The translations under genes and the position numbers were made by a program. A stretch of DNA of 64,000 nt from the NCBI RefSeq assembly GCF_902859765.1, contig NZ_CADIJV010000028.1, forward strand, positions 1 to 64,000. Direction: 5' to 3'. Under the pieces are notes generated by a model. That model did no database searches. It was not told the origin of the DNA and saw only the letters and a list, made by a program, of their open reading frames with translations. How positions within the stretch are numbered: position 1 is the first letter of the stretch; every line of letters begins with the position of its first letter. This stretch comes from Achromobacter pulmonis (GTDB taxonomy: Bacteria > Pseudomonadota > Gammaproteobacteria > Burkholderiales > Burkholderiaceae_B). Shown piece after piece: positions 8,865 to 17,301 of this stretch.

Positions 8865-9323
8865 TCAGGATGAGCCCGGGAGGCCGGGCCTGGTGGCACG
8901 GTGCGCCGCGGCGTATGCGATCAGGCGCGCCGACTCGCACCGGGCCAGGGCGATATCCACCGCGACGAGCAGCAACAACACGCCGCCCTCGGCCAGTTCG
9001 AGCCACGCCCACAGGTGGTAGCCGGCCAGCAGTGCCATCCCCACTGCCGCCGCCAGCCAGCAAGGCCACGCCGGCGCGGCCTTCACGGGCGCAGGCCCCG
9101 TGGCGCGGCGCAGCGCCAGCCAGGCGACGAGCGGCAAGGCGAGCATGGACAGGGGAATGTAGATCGCAATGGCCGACAGCACGGCCGTCACGCTGAATTG
9201 GGTCTGCGACACCAAAGCCATGACGGCGAGCGCGGCAACCCCCGCATACCACAGCAAGCGGGCAGCGAGAAAACGCGGCAGGGTCGAGACAGATGGATTC
9301 ATCGTGACGAATTTTTGCGCCAT
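8865..9323 (-). CDS. Small integral membrane protein
   Basis: The product has about 152 residues and four hydrophobic segments (roughly 18-38, 45-70, 90-108 and 112-132), so an inner-membrane location is likely. The start at 9323 (MAQKF) has GGAG 4 nt upstream. A second ATG at 9302 (MNPSV) would shorten it by seven residues and leaves the membrane topology unchanged. It is divergent from the monooxygenase-fold gene at 9376, so the two share a 52-bp promoter region. No family is recognised. Confidence 0.6.
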   Translation of the reverse strand: MAQKFVTMNPSVSTLPRFLAARLLWYAGVAALAVMALVSQTQFSVTAVLSAIAIYIPLSMLALPLVAWLALRRATGPAPVKAAPAWPCWLAAAVGMALLAGYHLWAWLELAEGGVLLLLVAVDIALARCESARLIAYAAAHRATRPGLPGSS

Positions 9324-9375
9324 ACTACTCCGCCCGGCCGGCTCCCGCCCGGCCCTTTCATCCGGAGACAGGATC

Positions 9376-9666
9376 ATGATCCAGGAGATTGCCAGCATCC
9401 ACGTGCGCGAAGGACAGGAAGCCCTGTTCGAGGCTGGCGTGGCCCAGGCCAGGCCGCTGTTCCTGCGGGCCCGCGGCTGCCACGGCATGGAGCTGTACCG
9501 CAGCATCGAGCAGCCGCAACGCTACACCCTGGTGGTGGATTGGGAAACCGTCGAAAACCATATGGTGGATTTCCGGGAATCTGTCGATTTTCAGGAATGG
9601 CGCAAGTTGGTGGCGGGCTTCTTCGTCGAGCCGCCCCAAGTGCACCATGAGCAGAAAGTGCTCTGA
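9376..9666 (+). CDS. Antibiotic biosynthesis monooxygenase (ABM) domain protein
   Basis: A 96-residue single-domain protein of the dimeric alpha/beta-barrel ABM fold ('IQEIASIHVREGQEALFEAGV..A', then 'RCHGMELYRSIEQPQRYTLVVDWETVENH' and 'FRESVDFQEWRKLV'). Family members include heme-degrading and quinol monooxygenases and non-catalytic sensors. The ATG at 9376 has GGAGACAGGATC upstream. The stop is 3 bp from the 3' end of the convergent exonuclease gene. No substrate can be assigned. Confidence 0.82.
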   Translation: MIQEIASIHVREGQEALFEAGVAQARPLFLRARGCHGMELYRSIEQPQRYTLVVDWETVENHMVDFRESVDFQEWRKLVAGFFVEPPQVHHEQKVL

Positions 9667-9669
9667 CGC

Positions 9670-10287
9670 TCAGGCCGGCGCCAGCCGTGATCCGGCCGCC
9701 AGCGCCACCGCCACGGTGGTGCGCACGTCTGCCAGGGCGCGGTGGGTAGGCTCGCTGGCCCCCACGTGCCGCGCCAGGATGTCGAGTTTGTGCGACGGCA
9801 ATTCCGGCCAGGCGCGCCGGGCCAGCGCCAGTGTGCAATGCGTGGCATTGGCGAACGGCAGGCCGGTCTGAGATGCGGCCGCGGCCAGGAATCGGCGGTC
9901 GAACGAGGCATTGTGGAAAAACACCGGCAGGTCTTCGACAAAATCCAGGAAGGCCGCGAATGCCTGCGCCACGGGCACACCCTGACGATCCACCTCGGCC
10001 TGCGTGATGCCGGTCAGGCGGGTGATGAAAGGCGGCACGGCGGCGCGCGTGCGCACCACCTGCGCATACTCCCGCTGCGCCGCGCCCTCCGGCCCGACCC
10101 GCACCGCCGCGAACTCCAGGATCTCGCACGATGCGGTCGAGAGCCCGGTGGTTTCCAGGTCGGCCACCACGAACGGGCCACGCAGCGCGGCCAGCGCCGC
10201 CGACAGGGCGGCCGAGGATTTGGCCGCGCCACCAGCCAGCCCGGTCGCTCCAGCAGCCGGGCGGGTACGACGGTAATAAAAAGCCAT
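9670..10287 (-). CDS. DEDDh exonuclease, DNA polymerase III epsilon-like
   Basis: A 205-residue 3'-5' exonuclease-fold protein. Exo I is 'VVADLETTGL' (about residues 40-49, the D and E metal ligands), Exo II is 'FFHNASFDRRFL' (about 123-134) and Exo III is 'HRALADVRTT' (about 180-189), with the DEDDh histidine and aspartate. The standalone domain is shorter than DnaQ (about 240 residues) and lacks an obvious clamp-binding tail, so a proofreading-like or RNase T-like nuclease role is more likely than being the replicative epsilon subunit. It starts 6 bp after the DUF1653 gene, so the two form an operon. Confidence 0.85.
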   Translation of the reverse strand: MAFYYRRTRPAAGATGLAGGAAKSSAALSAALAALRGPFVVADLETTGLSTASCEILEFAAVRVGPEGAAQREYAQVVRTRAAVPPFITRLTGITQAEVDRQGVPVAQAFAAFLDFVEDLPVFFHNASFDRRFLAAAASQTGLPFANATHCTLALARRAWPELPSHKLDILARHVGASEPTHRALADVRTTVAVALAAGSRLAPA

Positions 10288-10293
10288 GATGCG

Positions 10294-10515
10294 TCAAGCC
10301 GGCCGCAGCGCGGCAAAGCGCGGCGAGCCATCGGCCAGTTGGCCGAAGAACAACTCGGCGGGCCGCACCCACAGGCCGCGGGCATGCGGCCACAGATGCT
10401 CATAGACCACCATGGGCGCTTCGGTCTCGGAATGGCGGGCCGTGTCGATATAGCGGTACAGACCGCCCTTGTAATGGCGATGGGTGGCGAGCGCCAGGGC
10501 GTCGGATTCGGTCAT
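10294..10515 (-). CDS. DUF1653 domain protein
   Basis: A 73-residue protein whose central part 'HYKGGLYRYIDTARHSETEAPMVVYEHL' and 'WVRPAELFF' matches the DUF1653 pattern of small, function-unknown bacterial proteins. The ATG at 10515 is preferred; a GTG at 10527 adds four residues. It precedes the DEDDh exonuclease by 6 bp. A TATAAA about 60 bp upstream on the minus strand may be its -10. Confidence 0.78.
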   Translation of the reverse strand: MTESDALALATHRHYKGGLYRYIDTARHSETEAPMVVYEHLWPHARGLWVRPAELFFGQLADGSPRFAALRPA

Positions 10516-10600
10516 GAGAGGAGCCACGAAAAGCGCGGCCCGGGGCGGTGGGTTCCGGCCCGGGCCGACGGGTTCTACAAGACCCTATTTATAGCGCACT

Positions 10601-10620
10601 CGGGCGGCACGCGCCGCCCG
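10601..10620 (-). terminator. Hairpin after the PAS chemoreceptor gene
   Basis: CGGGCGGC (10601-10608), a 4-nt loop and GCCGCCCG (10613-10620) form a perfect 8-bp stem starting 4 bp after the chemoreceptor stop. No T-run follows, so it may work as an RNA 3' stabiliser or a Rho-assisted stop. Confidence 0.4.
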
Positions 10621-10624
10621 GCCT

Positions 10625-12094
10625 TCAATAGCGCACGTACTCCAGTACCGGCTTGGCAGGCATGGGCGTATTGGCCGCCGCCCGCGCCCGCACCGACGGC
10701 GCCACCGGCTTGACCGCCGGCCGCAGCACCGGCGCGGCTTGATGCGATTGGTGGGCGGCCTGCAAGGCAGCGGCGGCTTCGGCGGTCATCTGGGTGATGT
10801 CCTCAGTCACCTCGCCGAGCTTGCCGGACTGCGCCAGCGAGACCTCCACCACCTCGCCCATGATCTCGGTGACGCGGCGCGACGAGGCCACGATATCCTC
10901 CATGGTGACGCCGGCCGACTGCACCTGGCCGGCGCCGCTCTCGATCTGCTCGACCGATGTCGTGATCAGGCCTTTGATTTCCTTGGCCGCGGCGGCGCTG
11001 TTCTGCGCCAGGCTGCGCACTTCCGCCGCCACGACCGCAAAACCCTTGCCGTGCGAACCGGCGCGGGCCGCCTCGACCGCGGCATTCAAGGCCAGGATAT
11101 TGGTCTGGAAAGCGATACCGTCCATCACGCCGATGATCTCGGAAATGCGCTTGGAACTGTCGGTGATCGCACCCATGGTGCGCACCACATCCCGCACCGT
11201 CTTGCCGCCCTCTTCGGCGACGCGACAGGCATCCTGCGCCAGGGTATTGGCCTGTCCGGCGCGCTCGGCGTTTTCCGTCAGGCCCTGCACCGCCACCCGC
11301 AGGGTCTGGGCGGCAGTAAAACGCCTGGTAATGTCGGTGGCGAACTTCACCACTTTGAATGGCCGGCCCTCGGCGTCGAAAATCGGGTTGTAGCTGGCCT
11401 CGATCCAGACATGACGGCCATTCTTGCCGATGCGAAGATACTGGCCGGTGTCGTGCTCGCCGCTGCGCAGTTTGCGCCAGAACTCCGCATAAGCCGCGCT
11501 GCGCGCTTCTTCGGGCAACACGAACATGCTGTGGTGCCGTCCGCGGATCTCAGCTTCGCTATATCCCACCGCTTTCAGGAACAGGTCGTTGGCACGGATG
11601 ATGGTGCCATCGAGCTCGAACTCGATAATCGCCTGCACCTTGGAGATGGCTTCCAGCTGACCTTCGGTGTCGGCCTGGCGCTGCTGCTGTTCGGTAATGT
11701 CGGTGGCGTACTTGACCACCTTGAAGGCGCGCCCGTGCTTGTCGAAAATCGGGTTATAGCTGGCCTGCAGCCAGACGTCGCTGCCGTCCTTGCGCATGCG
11801 GCGATAACGCCCTGTGTCATGCGCGCCCTGGCCCAGCTTTTCCCAGAAGGCCAGGTAGCCGGCGGACTCGCGTTCTTCCGGCACCACGAACATGCGGTGG
11901 TGCTGCCCCAGCACCTCGTCCAGTTCGTAGCCCATGGTGTCGAGGAAATTCTGGTTGGCCATCAGGACATGGCCTTCGAGATCGAATTCGATCACGGCTT
12001 GCGCCTTGTGGATGGCCGCTATCTGTCCGTATAGATCCGCTTTCTGCATGCCGCGCTCGCCGCGCAGCAGGCGTTTGAGGGTAAGCCATTGCAT
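10625..12094 (-). CDS. Soluble PAS-PAS methyl-accepting protein, BdlA-like
   Basis: The product has 489 residues and no membrane segment. Two tandem PAS domains (about 15-125 and 137-250) each end in 'SYNPIFD..GR.FKVVK.ATDIT'. A short linker leads into a methyl-accepting signalling domain with the hairpin tip '[27 protein letters not shown]'. This layout is that of BdlA/Aer-type cytoplasmic receptors that sense redox or nutrients and feed CheA or dispersal signalling. The start at 12094 has GGGAGA 7 nt upstream, and the protein then opens with a basic stretch '[15 protein letters not shown]'. No che genes are nearby. The first PAS pair is highly similar to the second (recent duplication). Confidence 0.88.
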   Translation of the reverse strand: MQWLTLKRLLRGERGMQKADLYGQIAAIHKAQAVIEFDLEGHVLMANQNFLDTMGYELDEVLGQHHRMFVVPEERESAGYLAFWEKLGQGAHDTGRYRRMRKDGSDVWLQASYNPIFDKHGRAFKVVKYATDITEQQQRQADTEGQLEAISKVQAIIEFELDGTIIRANDLFLKAVGYSEAEIRGRHHSMFVLPEEARSAAYAEFWRKLRSGEHDTGQYLRIGKNGRHVWIEASYNPIFDAEGRPFKVVKFATDITRRFTAAQTLRVAVQGLTENAERAGQANTLAQDACRVAEEGGKTVRDVVRTMGAITDSSKRISEIIGVMDGIAFQTNILALNAAVEAARAGSHGKGFAVVAAEVRSLAQNSAAAAKEIKGLITTSVEQIESGAGQVQSAGVTMEDIVASSRRVTEIMGEVVEVSLAQSGKLGEVTEDITQMTAEAAAALQAAHQSHQAAPVLRPAVKPVAPSVRARAAANTPMPAKPVLEYVRY

Positions 12095-12559
12095 GTTGAC
12101 GTCTCCCGCAGGGAATGGGACGAATTTGCTGAAACCGATAAAGAAACCAGTTGGCTTATCTGAAGCAGACTGCTGGCGCGTCCTGGAGATCAGGCCGTGC
12201 ATGCCACGCCGCATGCACGCGTTGCCTGCGAGTCCGTCACCGCTGTGGCGACGGCGGGGCAACAATTGCGAAGGAACAAAAATGTATCCAGTCGAAATTA
12301 TTTAATCCCAAAAATGAGCCGCCCTCAATATTTTCCGTATGCGCTTCTCAAAAAAAATAGCGGAATAGGTTTTGCGCAATGGCGTTTCAGGCATTAGTCA
12401 ACAGCGACATAAAGTCCGCTTCATGGCGAAAATCAGGGTTAATACGCACTCGGCCTCCATTTTCCGCCAGAAAGGCTGCCGATAATCGTGCTTGCCGGGA
12501 AGCGGCCCTTATTATCAGAACCCCCGCCGGAATATGCGCCGGATCGCGCACACGCCCGG

Positions 12560-13270
12560 CTATTCGCCATCCAGCTCGGGATAATGGCGAAAAATACCGT
12601 CGGCAAATGGCAGGCGCCTGCCGCTTGAAAAATACGACTGCAGTTCCGGCAAATGCGCCACCCGGCGGTGCAATGCCATCACCTTGGGGAACTGCGCTGC
12701 CACGGAGCACATGCGGCGCGGGAATGCATGGAGCAAGCCATCGATCAGGTAAAACAACGACAGATCGGCATAACTCCAGCGTTCGCCAGCGGCCAACCAG
12801 GCGTCGGCGCCGGCCAGCACGCGCTCGAAATATCCCAGGAATTTCGGAATCCGCTCATCCCGGAAGCCGCGCGCGCGGCGCGCCGCTTCTTTCTTCTGGT
12901 CTTCGTAATAATCACTGGCGGAGATGGGATGATGGGTATCGTGCGCCTCGGTCACCATGTCGGCGATGGTCAGTTGCAGTTGATTGACCCATAGCCGCTC
13001 CGCGGCCCCGGCGGGCGCCAGGCCATGCTTTTCGCCGAGAAACAGCAGAATATTGGCGGTTTGCGCCAGGACCATTTTCCCTGCCACCAGATAAGGCGGC
13101 GCAAATGGCGGATGCTTGCGCTCGGACAGCATGTCCTTGACCAGCGCGTCTTCGCCAATACCCGGTTCCCGTGCGCATTCACGGTACGCGATGCCGCCCG
13201 CCTCCAACGCCAGACGCACGAATTCGCCGCGCCCGGGGATGCCATCCCAATACCAAAGGTCATAGGTCAT
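12560..13270 (-). CDS. Glutathione S-transferase
   Basis: A 236-residue cytoplasmic GST. The N-terminal thioredoxin-like domain (1-85) opens 'YDLWYWDGIPGRGEFVRLALEAGGIAY' and has the cis-Pro and 'QTANILLFLG' glutathione-site segment (about 72-82). The helical C-terminal domain spans about 95-225 and includes 'SYADLSLFYLIDGLLHAFP'. No Ser/Cys catalytic residue is obvious near the N terminus; a tyrosine (Tyr3 or Tyr7) could serve. It is the first functional gene downstream of the broken AraC-type regulator at 13298-13664. The 12095-12559 gap to the chemoreceptor holds AT-rich sequence but no convincing gene. Confidence 0.88.
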   Translation of the reverse strand: MTYDLWYWDGIPGRGEFVRLALEAGGIAYRECAREPGIGEDALVKDMLSERKHPPFAPPYLVAGKMVLAQTANILLFLGEKHGLAPAGAAERLWVNQLQLTIADMVTEAHDTHHPISASDYYEDQKKEAARRARGFRDERIPKFLGYFERVLAGADAWLAAGERWSYADLSLFYLIDGLLHAFPRRMCSVAAQFPKVMALHRRVAHLPELQSYFSSGRRLPFADGIFRHYPELDGE

Positions 13271-13297
13271 GCCGCTCTCCTGGTGGCGCCAGGGCGG

Positions 13298-13664
13298 CTA
13301 CGCGGGAAAGACGCCGATCTCGCCGTCATTGCGCGCTGCCTGCCGCCCATGGCTTTGCTGATACTGGCGCGGGAATTGCCCGAAGTGCGCGTGGAAATCG
13401 TGTGAAAAATGCGCCATCGGCAAATCCGCAGTCCAGCGCGATTTGCGTAATGCTGCAGGCAGTATTAAGCAATAGCCAACTGCCATATTCCAAACGCAAT
13501 TGGCGCTGGAATGCCATGGGCGACCTGCCCGTCGCCAGGCAGAAGGCGCCTTCCCGCTGGCGCCGCCCCATCCCGACGCCGGCGCGGGAACGAAGCGCCG
13601 CGGCTGTCTTGATGATCCACGAACTTGCGGCAATCCCGTCGCCGGGCTTAGGATGGAGCCACGG
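13298..13664 (-). pseudogene. Frameshifted C-terminal part of an AraC-family regulator
   Basis: One minus frame reads an in-phase AraC DNA-binding region: a first HTH ('AALRSRAGVGMGRRQREG', then 'CLATGRSPMAFQRQLRLEYGSWLLLN') and the start of the second ('SITQIALDCGFADGA'). The expected continuation 'HFSHDFHAHFGQFPRQYQQ' appears in another frame, so a net +1 (or -2) shift lies near 13409-13413, next to a run of A residues on the plus strand. An in-frame stop at 13665-13667 cuts off the N-terminal sensor domain. It looks like a decayed GlxA-like regulator, formerly upstream of the GST gene. The join between frames is my reading. Confidence 0.65.
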
Positions 13665-13744
13665 TCAGACCGTGCACCGCCGACAGGCGTACGGCGCGGG
13701 TTCGGGCCGGCGCTTGAACCTTGCCAGCGATTCGGGAGCACATC

Positions 13745-14185
13745 GTGAAGAAAGTTGCTGAGATTCTCAGGGAAAAGGCCAATCCGCCCGTCGTGACCGT
13801 CACGCCGGACTCGTCCGTGTACGACGCCATCAAGACCATGGCGGAACGCAGCATCGGCGCCGTGGTGGTGGCCGAGGGCGACGAGGTGCTGGGCATGCTC
13901 ACCGAGCGCGACTACGCCCGCAAGATCGTCTTGCAGGACCGTTCATCGCGCACCACCAAGGTCCGCGAAATCATGACCGAGTCGGTTTTCTACGTGCGTC
14001 CGGAGGACACTCGCGAACACTGTATGGCGCTGATGACCGAGCGCCACTTCCGCCACCTGCCGGTGATCCAGGATAAGAAGCTGGTCGGCCTGGTGTCCAT
14101 CGGCGACCTGGTCAAGGACGTCATGAGCGAACAGAAGTTCATCATTACCGAACTCGAACGCTACATTTCCGGCGAGCACGGCTGA
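13745..14185 (+). CDS. Tandem CBS-domain protein
   Basis: A 146-residue protein made almost only of a CBS pair: 'VVTVTPDSSVYDAIKTMAERSIGAVVV' to 'MLTERDYARK' (about 20-70), then 'VREIMTESVFYVRPEDTREHCMALMTERHFRHLPVI' to 'LVGLVSIGDLVKDVM' (about 75-130). CBS pairs bind adenosyl nucleotides and act as energy sensors. The GTG at 13745 is chosen (GGGAG 6 nt upstream), giving 'MKKVAEILREK', the usual opening of this family. It is monocistronic and convergent with the permease gene. Confidence 0.85.
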   Translation: MKKVAEILREKANPPVVTVTPDSSVYDAIKTMAERSIGAVVVAEGDEVLGMLTERDYARKIVLQDRSSRTTKVREIMTESVFYVRPEDTREHCMALMTERHFRHLPVIQDKKLVGLVSIGDLVKDVMSEQKFIITELERYISGEHG

Positions 14186-14217
14186 GCGCCCCTGCCGGTT
14201 GACGTCGCGCCTCGCCG

Positions 14218-14982
14218 CTACCCGGCCGCGAGCAGGCGCGACGCCGGCACCACCAATCCCAGGCCAGCCGCCAGCAGCAGCACGAACACCATTCGCTTGA
14301 CGGTCTTCATCGACCCGGCAGTGGCATAGCGGCGCGCAGCCCACGTGACGCCAATCACCACCGGCAGGGCCTGCAGGCTCAGCCAGAACGAGGTTGCCTT
14401 GAAAGCCCCTTGCCCCGTCACCAGCGTCAGACGCACCACGGCGTTCAAGGAGAACAACACCAGCAGGCTGTTGCGGATCGACGCCAGCGGCAGCGGCTGA
14501 CGGTACAGGTGATAGACCATCGGCGGCCCGGCGCTTGAAAACAGTCCGCCCAGCACGCCCGACACCCCGCCGAAGAACAGGAAAGACCCGCGTGACGACA
14601 GATGCGCCAGAGGCTGGGTGCGCGCCACCAGCAATACGGCGCAGGCCATGATGGTGACGCCAAGCAGCAATTGCAGCAACACGGCCATGGCGCCGCTGAT
14701 CCAGGCCAGCGCGGCCACGCCCAACGCCACACCCGCCAGGCTGCTGGCCAGCGCTGGCGCCATCAACGGCCAGTTGACCTGGGGCCGGGCACGCGCCAGC
14801 GTGACCATGGCATTGACCAGCGACAGCACGCTGACCACATTGGCCACCTCGGACACCGACGCCAACTGGAACACCCCGGACAACCCCAGCAGCACCAGGC
14901 CGAAGGCGAAGCCCGTCATGGTCTGGGCGTAGGTCGCCAGCGCCACGCAGGCGAGAAACAACGCGTGTTGGAGGATGCTCAT
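14218..14982 (-). CDS. TauE/SafE-family membrane exporter
   Basis: A 254-residue inner-membrane protein with about eight hydrophobic spans and the TSUP family signature 'FFGGVSGVLGGLFSSAGPPMVYHLY' near residues 130-155 (two-fold repeat with G..SG..GGL..). The family moves sulfite, sulfoacetate or other organosulfur anions. The ATG at 14982 starts just before the first span; an upstream ATG at 15096 adds a 38-residue polar leader, and neither has a good ribosome site. No sulfur genes are nearby, so the substrate is unknown. Confidence 0.78.
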   Translation of the reverse strand: MSILQHALFLACVALATYAQTMTGFAFGLVLLGLSGVFQLASVSEVANVVSVLSLVNAMVTLARARPQVNWPLMAPALASSLAGVALGVAALAWISGAMAVLLQLLLGVTIMACAVLLVARTQPLAHLSSRGSFLFFGGVSGVLGGLFSSAGPPMVYHLYRQPLPLASIRNSLLVLFSLNAVVRLTLVTGQGAFKATSFWLSLQALPVVIGVTWAARRYATAGSMKTVKRMVFVLLLAAGLGLVVPASRLLAAG

Positions 14983-15240
14983 GCTGGGGCGGAGCCAGAC
15001 CTGCCTCGGCTCGGCCCCGCCGCGAAGGATCGCGGCCTGGAGCGGAACGACTGCGGAAACGGCGTATTCAAGAGGGCATTCGACGGCGGCGATCATAGCA
15101 CCGGGGCGGGAGGCGACCTGGCGCCTTTATACATTTTGTAATAACCAGATGCGCTCATGCACCCCGCCGCCCGCGCCCGGCCGCTATCCTTGCCGCCCAG
15201 TATGCCCGCCGCACCCGGCCAGGCCGTGCCCTCCCCCAGC

Positions 15241-16125
15241 ATGACGCCCAAACAGACCACGATCAATACGGTGACCCTGACCTGCTCGACTTGCGGCAGC
15301 GCCCAGTTCACCAAACTCGATACCAACGAATACCAGTGCAGCCATTGCCACGCCGTGACCCTGGTCGAGGACAACGTCGCCCAGCGGCTGGAGAAGATCC
15401 TGCGTGGCATGCAGCAGCCGGCACCCGCCGCCAGGCTGCAGCCGGGCGCGGTGGTCGCGATCGCGCTGGCGGTGCTGGCGGCGATCCTGGTGCCGCTGAC
15501 GGCGTCGTTGTTCAACACTGGCTCGTCCAGCCGCCCGCCGTCGCGCGCCGCGCCGCCGCCGATCGATGCCGCGCTGGTCAAGCTGACCGATGTGCAGGAA
15601 GTGCGCGCCCACGGCCGCGGCCAACTGGTGATGCTGATGCGTAACGAGACCGGCAGGAAAATCGAGGCGCCGCGCGTCACAGCCACGTTCTACCAGGGCG
15701 AGCTGACGCTGACTTCCGCCTCGGGTTCGCCGCTGGCGCGTACCCTGCTGCCCGGTGAATACACCCCGGTGACGATTTCCTTGCCGGATACCGCCTACAG
15801 CCGCTACACCCTGACGCCGGCCACGCCCTCGCTCGCGCGCGGCCACGCCCGCGACGTCGCCGCCGACAAGGTACAGCTGGTGCGCAACGACGGCGCCTAT
15901 CGCCTGGTGGGCCTGCTGCGCAACCAGGGCGGCACCGCCGCCAGCAGCACGCAGGTGACGGTGATGCTGTACGACGAAGACGGCAAGCTGGTCGGCACGG
16001 GCAATGGCTACGGCTCGGCCAGCCCGCTCGCGCCCGGCGCGCTGACCTCGTTCGACGTGCGCTGCGACATGCTGACCGAAGGCAAGGTCGGGTCCTACGA
16101 TTACATGGTGCAAAGTGAAGGCTGA
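15241..16125 (+). CDS. Zinc-ribbon membrane protein with FxLYD-like domains
   Basis: The product has 294 residues. A CxxC-x(15)-CxxC zinc ribbon ('TCSTCGSAQF' then 'YQCSHCH', about 14-35) is followed by a transmembrane span (about 76-98) and an external part with two beta-sandwich segments containing 'VMLMRNETGRKIEAPRVTATFY' and 'RLVGLLRNQGGTAASSTQVTVMLYDEDGKLVG'. The latter is FxLYD-like, with the LYD-type 'MLYDEDGKLVG'. The ATG at 15241 is chosen because it lies just before the ribbon; ATGs at 15157 and 15202 are alternatives. Its last 11 bases overlap the next gene, so both are cotranscribed. Confidence 0.7.
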   Translation: MTPKQTTINTVTLTCSTCGSAQFTKLDTNEYQCSHCHAVTLVEDNVAQRLEKILRGMQQPAPAARLQPGAVVAIALAVLAAILVPLTASLFNTGSSSRPPSRAAPPPIDAALVKLTDVQEVRAHGRGQLVMLMRNETGRKIEAPRVTATFYQGELTLTSASGSPLARTLLPGEYTPVTISLPDTAYSRYTLTPATPSLARGHARDVAADKVQLVRNDGAYRLVGLLRNQGGTAASSTQVTVMLYDEDGKLVGTGNGYGSASPLAPGALTSFDVRCDMLTEGKVGSYDYMVQSEG

Positions 16126-17020
16126 CCATTCCCCCGCGCGGCCCCTGTCGCGGTCCGCCCGCGCCGGGCTGGTGCTGATCATCCTCGCCGCCGGCGGCTA
16201 TGCCCTGGCCAAGTACAACGGCCTGCTGCCCTGGGACGCGCCCAAAGCGGCCGAAGCCGAAGCCGCGCCAGCGCCGGCCACCGCCGCTGTGGCCGCCAGC
16301 ACGCCGGTCAGCCGCATTGTCCGTGTCAGTCCCGCCAATCCGCGCGTCATCGACCACGTGCGGCTGACCACGGCCGAACTGCTGGATCCGGACTTCGCCC
16401 TGTTCGACCCGGCGTCGCTGAGCCTGTCGCCGCCGCGCCGCCTGCTCAACGAAATCGAACGCCCGCTGCTGCTGGCCGAAGTGGTCAACCGCAGCGACCA
16501 GTACGTGGCGCTGTCGCCCGGCATGGAAATCGCGGTATTCGACGGCTCGCGCCGCCTGCGGCTGCGCCAGGAATGGTCGCTGCCCGCCATGCTCTACCCC
16601 GGCGAGCGCATTCCGGTGATGCTGAACGGCGAGAATTTCGAGCGTTATTCCGAGATCAAAACCGACTGGAAGCCGGCCAAGCGCGCCCCCTTGCCCGGCA
16701 GCCGCCCCAAGCTGGACATCCGCGTCGAGAACACCGAGGCCGGCATCGGCACCGGCACCCTGAATTTCACCTATCGCTACCGCTACAAGTACGTCACGGT
16801 GCATGGCCGGGTACGCAACGACGACAGCGCCGAGATCGACAACGTCAAGGTGTGGGTCAGCCTCTATGACGCCCAGGACAAGCTGACCGGCGCGCGCTAT
16901 TCGGAGCTGCGCCTGCCCAGGCTCAAGCCGGGCGAAAGCGCGCCTTTCCAACTGGACATCAAACAGTACGGCGCCAACTTCGCCCGCGTGGGCGTGGTGT
17001 ACGACGCCAAGGCCAACTGA
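16115..17020 (+). CDS. FxLYD-like single-pass membrane protein
   Basis: A 301-residue protein starting with a GTG that overlaps the upstream gene by 11 bases. A signal-anchor span (about 17-33) is followed by an Ala/Pro linker and two external domains. Both contain the pattern of the partner gene ('LLLAEVVNRSDQYVALSPGMEIAVFDGSRRL' and 'TVHGRVRNDDSAEIDNVKVWVSLYDAQDKLTGARYSELRLPRLKPGESAPF'), which fits FxLYD domains. The two genes probably encode an envelope complex, the first with an internal zinc ribbon. Function unknown. Confidence 0.7.
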   Translation: MKADHSPARPLSRSARAGLVLIILAAGGYALAKYNGLLPWDAPKAAEAEAAPAPATAAVAASTPVSRIVRVSPANPRVIDHVRLTTAELLDPDFALFDPASLSLSPPRRLLNEIERPLLLAEVVNRSDQYVALSPGMEIAVFDGSRRLRLRQEWSLPAMLYPGERIPVMLNGENFERYSEIKTDWKPAKRAPLPGSRPKLDIRVENTEAGIGTGTLNFTYRYRYKYVTVHGRVRNDDSAEIDNVKVWVSLYDAQDKLTGARYSELRLPRLKPGESAPFQLDIKQYGANFARVGVVYDAKAN

Positions 17021-17203
17021 CGCTGCGGCGACAGGCCGCCGCACCGGGCGCCCCCTTGATGGCGGCCGCGCCCGTCTGCCGCCACGCCGCCCATTCCGGG
17101 CGTTCCCGCCCCAGTCCGACCTGGTTTTCACGCCGGTCATGCCACCGCCTCCCGCCCTGGCCCGCCCGGGGCCGTGGCCCGCAGGCAACGCCTATCGACA
17201 CAA

Positions 17204-17224
17204 GTCTTATATAAGATATAAGAC
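17204..17224. promoter_or_regulatory. GntR-like operator in the acnB promoter
   Basis: Perfect inverted repeat with 9-bp arms GTCTTATAT (17204-17212) and ATATAAGAC (17216-17224), 3-bp centre. It overlaps a likely -10 TATAAG (17217-17222) set 16 bp from TCGACA (17195-17200). This arrangement suits a repressor. TCTTATATAAGA-type sites are recalled for betaproteobacterial TCA-cycle GntR regulators, but the cognate factor is not in this window. Confidence 0.6.
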
Positions 17225-17301
17225 ATTTGCTAGGGGCGCCCTCTTCCCTCTACAATTCCGGCCACACCCCTTCTTCCAACCCGACTTTGAGCAGGCCTCA
17301 C

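Noticed and set aside
12095-12559. Sigma28 (FliA-like) promoter for the PAS chemoreceptor
   Set aside because: An ACCGATAA-like element near 12133 points in the wrong direction and lacks a TAAA box at the right distance.
12387-12710. Open frame on the minus strand after the GST gene
   Set aside because: It overlaps the GST gene in another frame and shows no recognisable domain; the downstream AT-rich stretch has no start with ribosome site.
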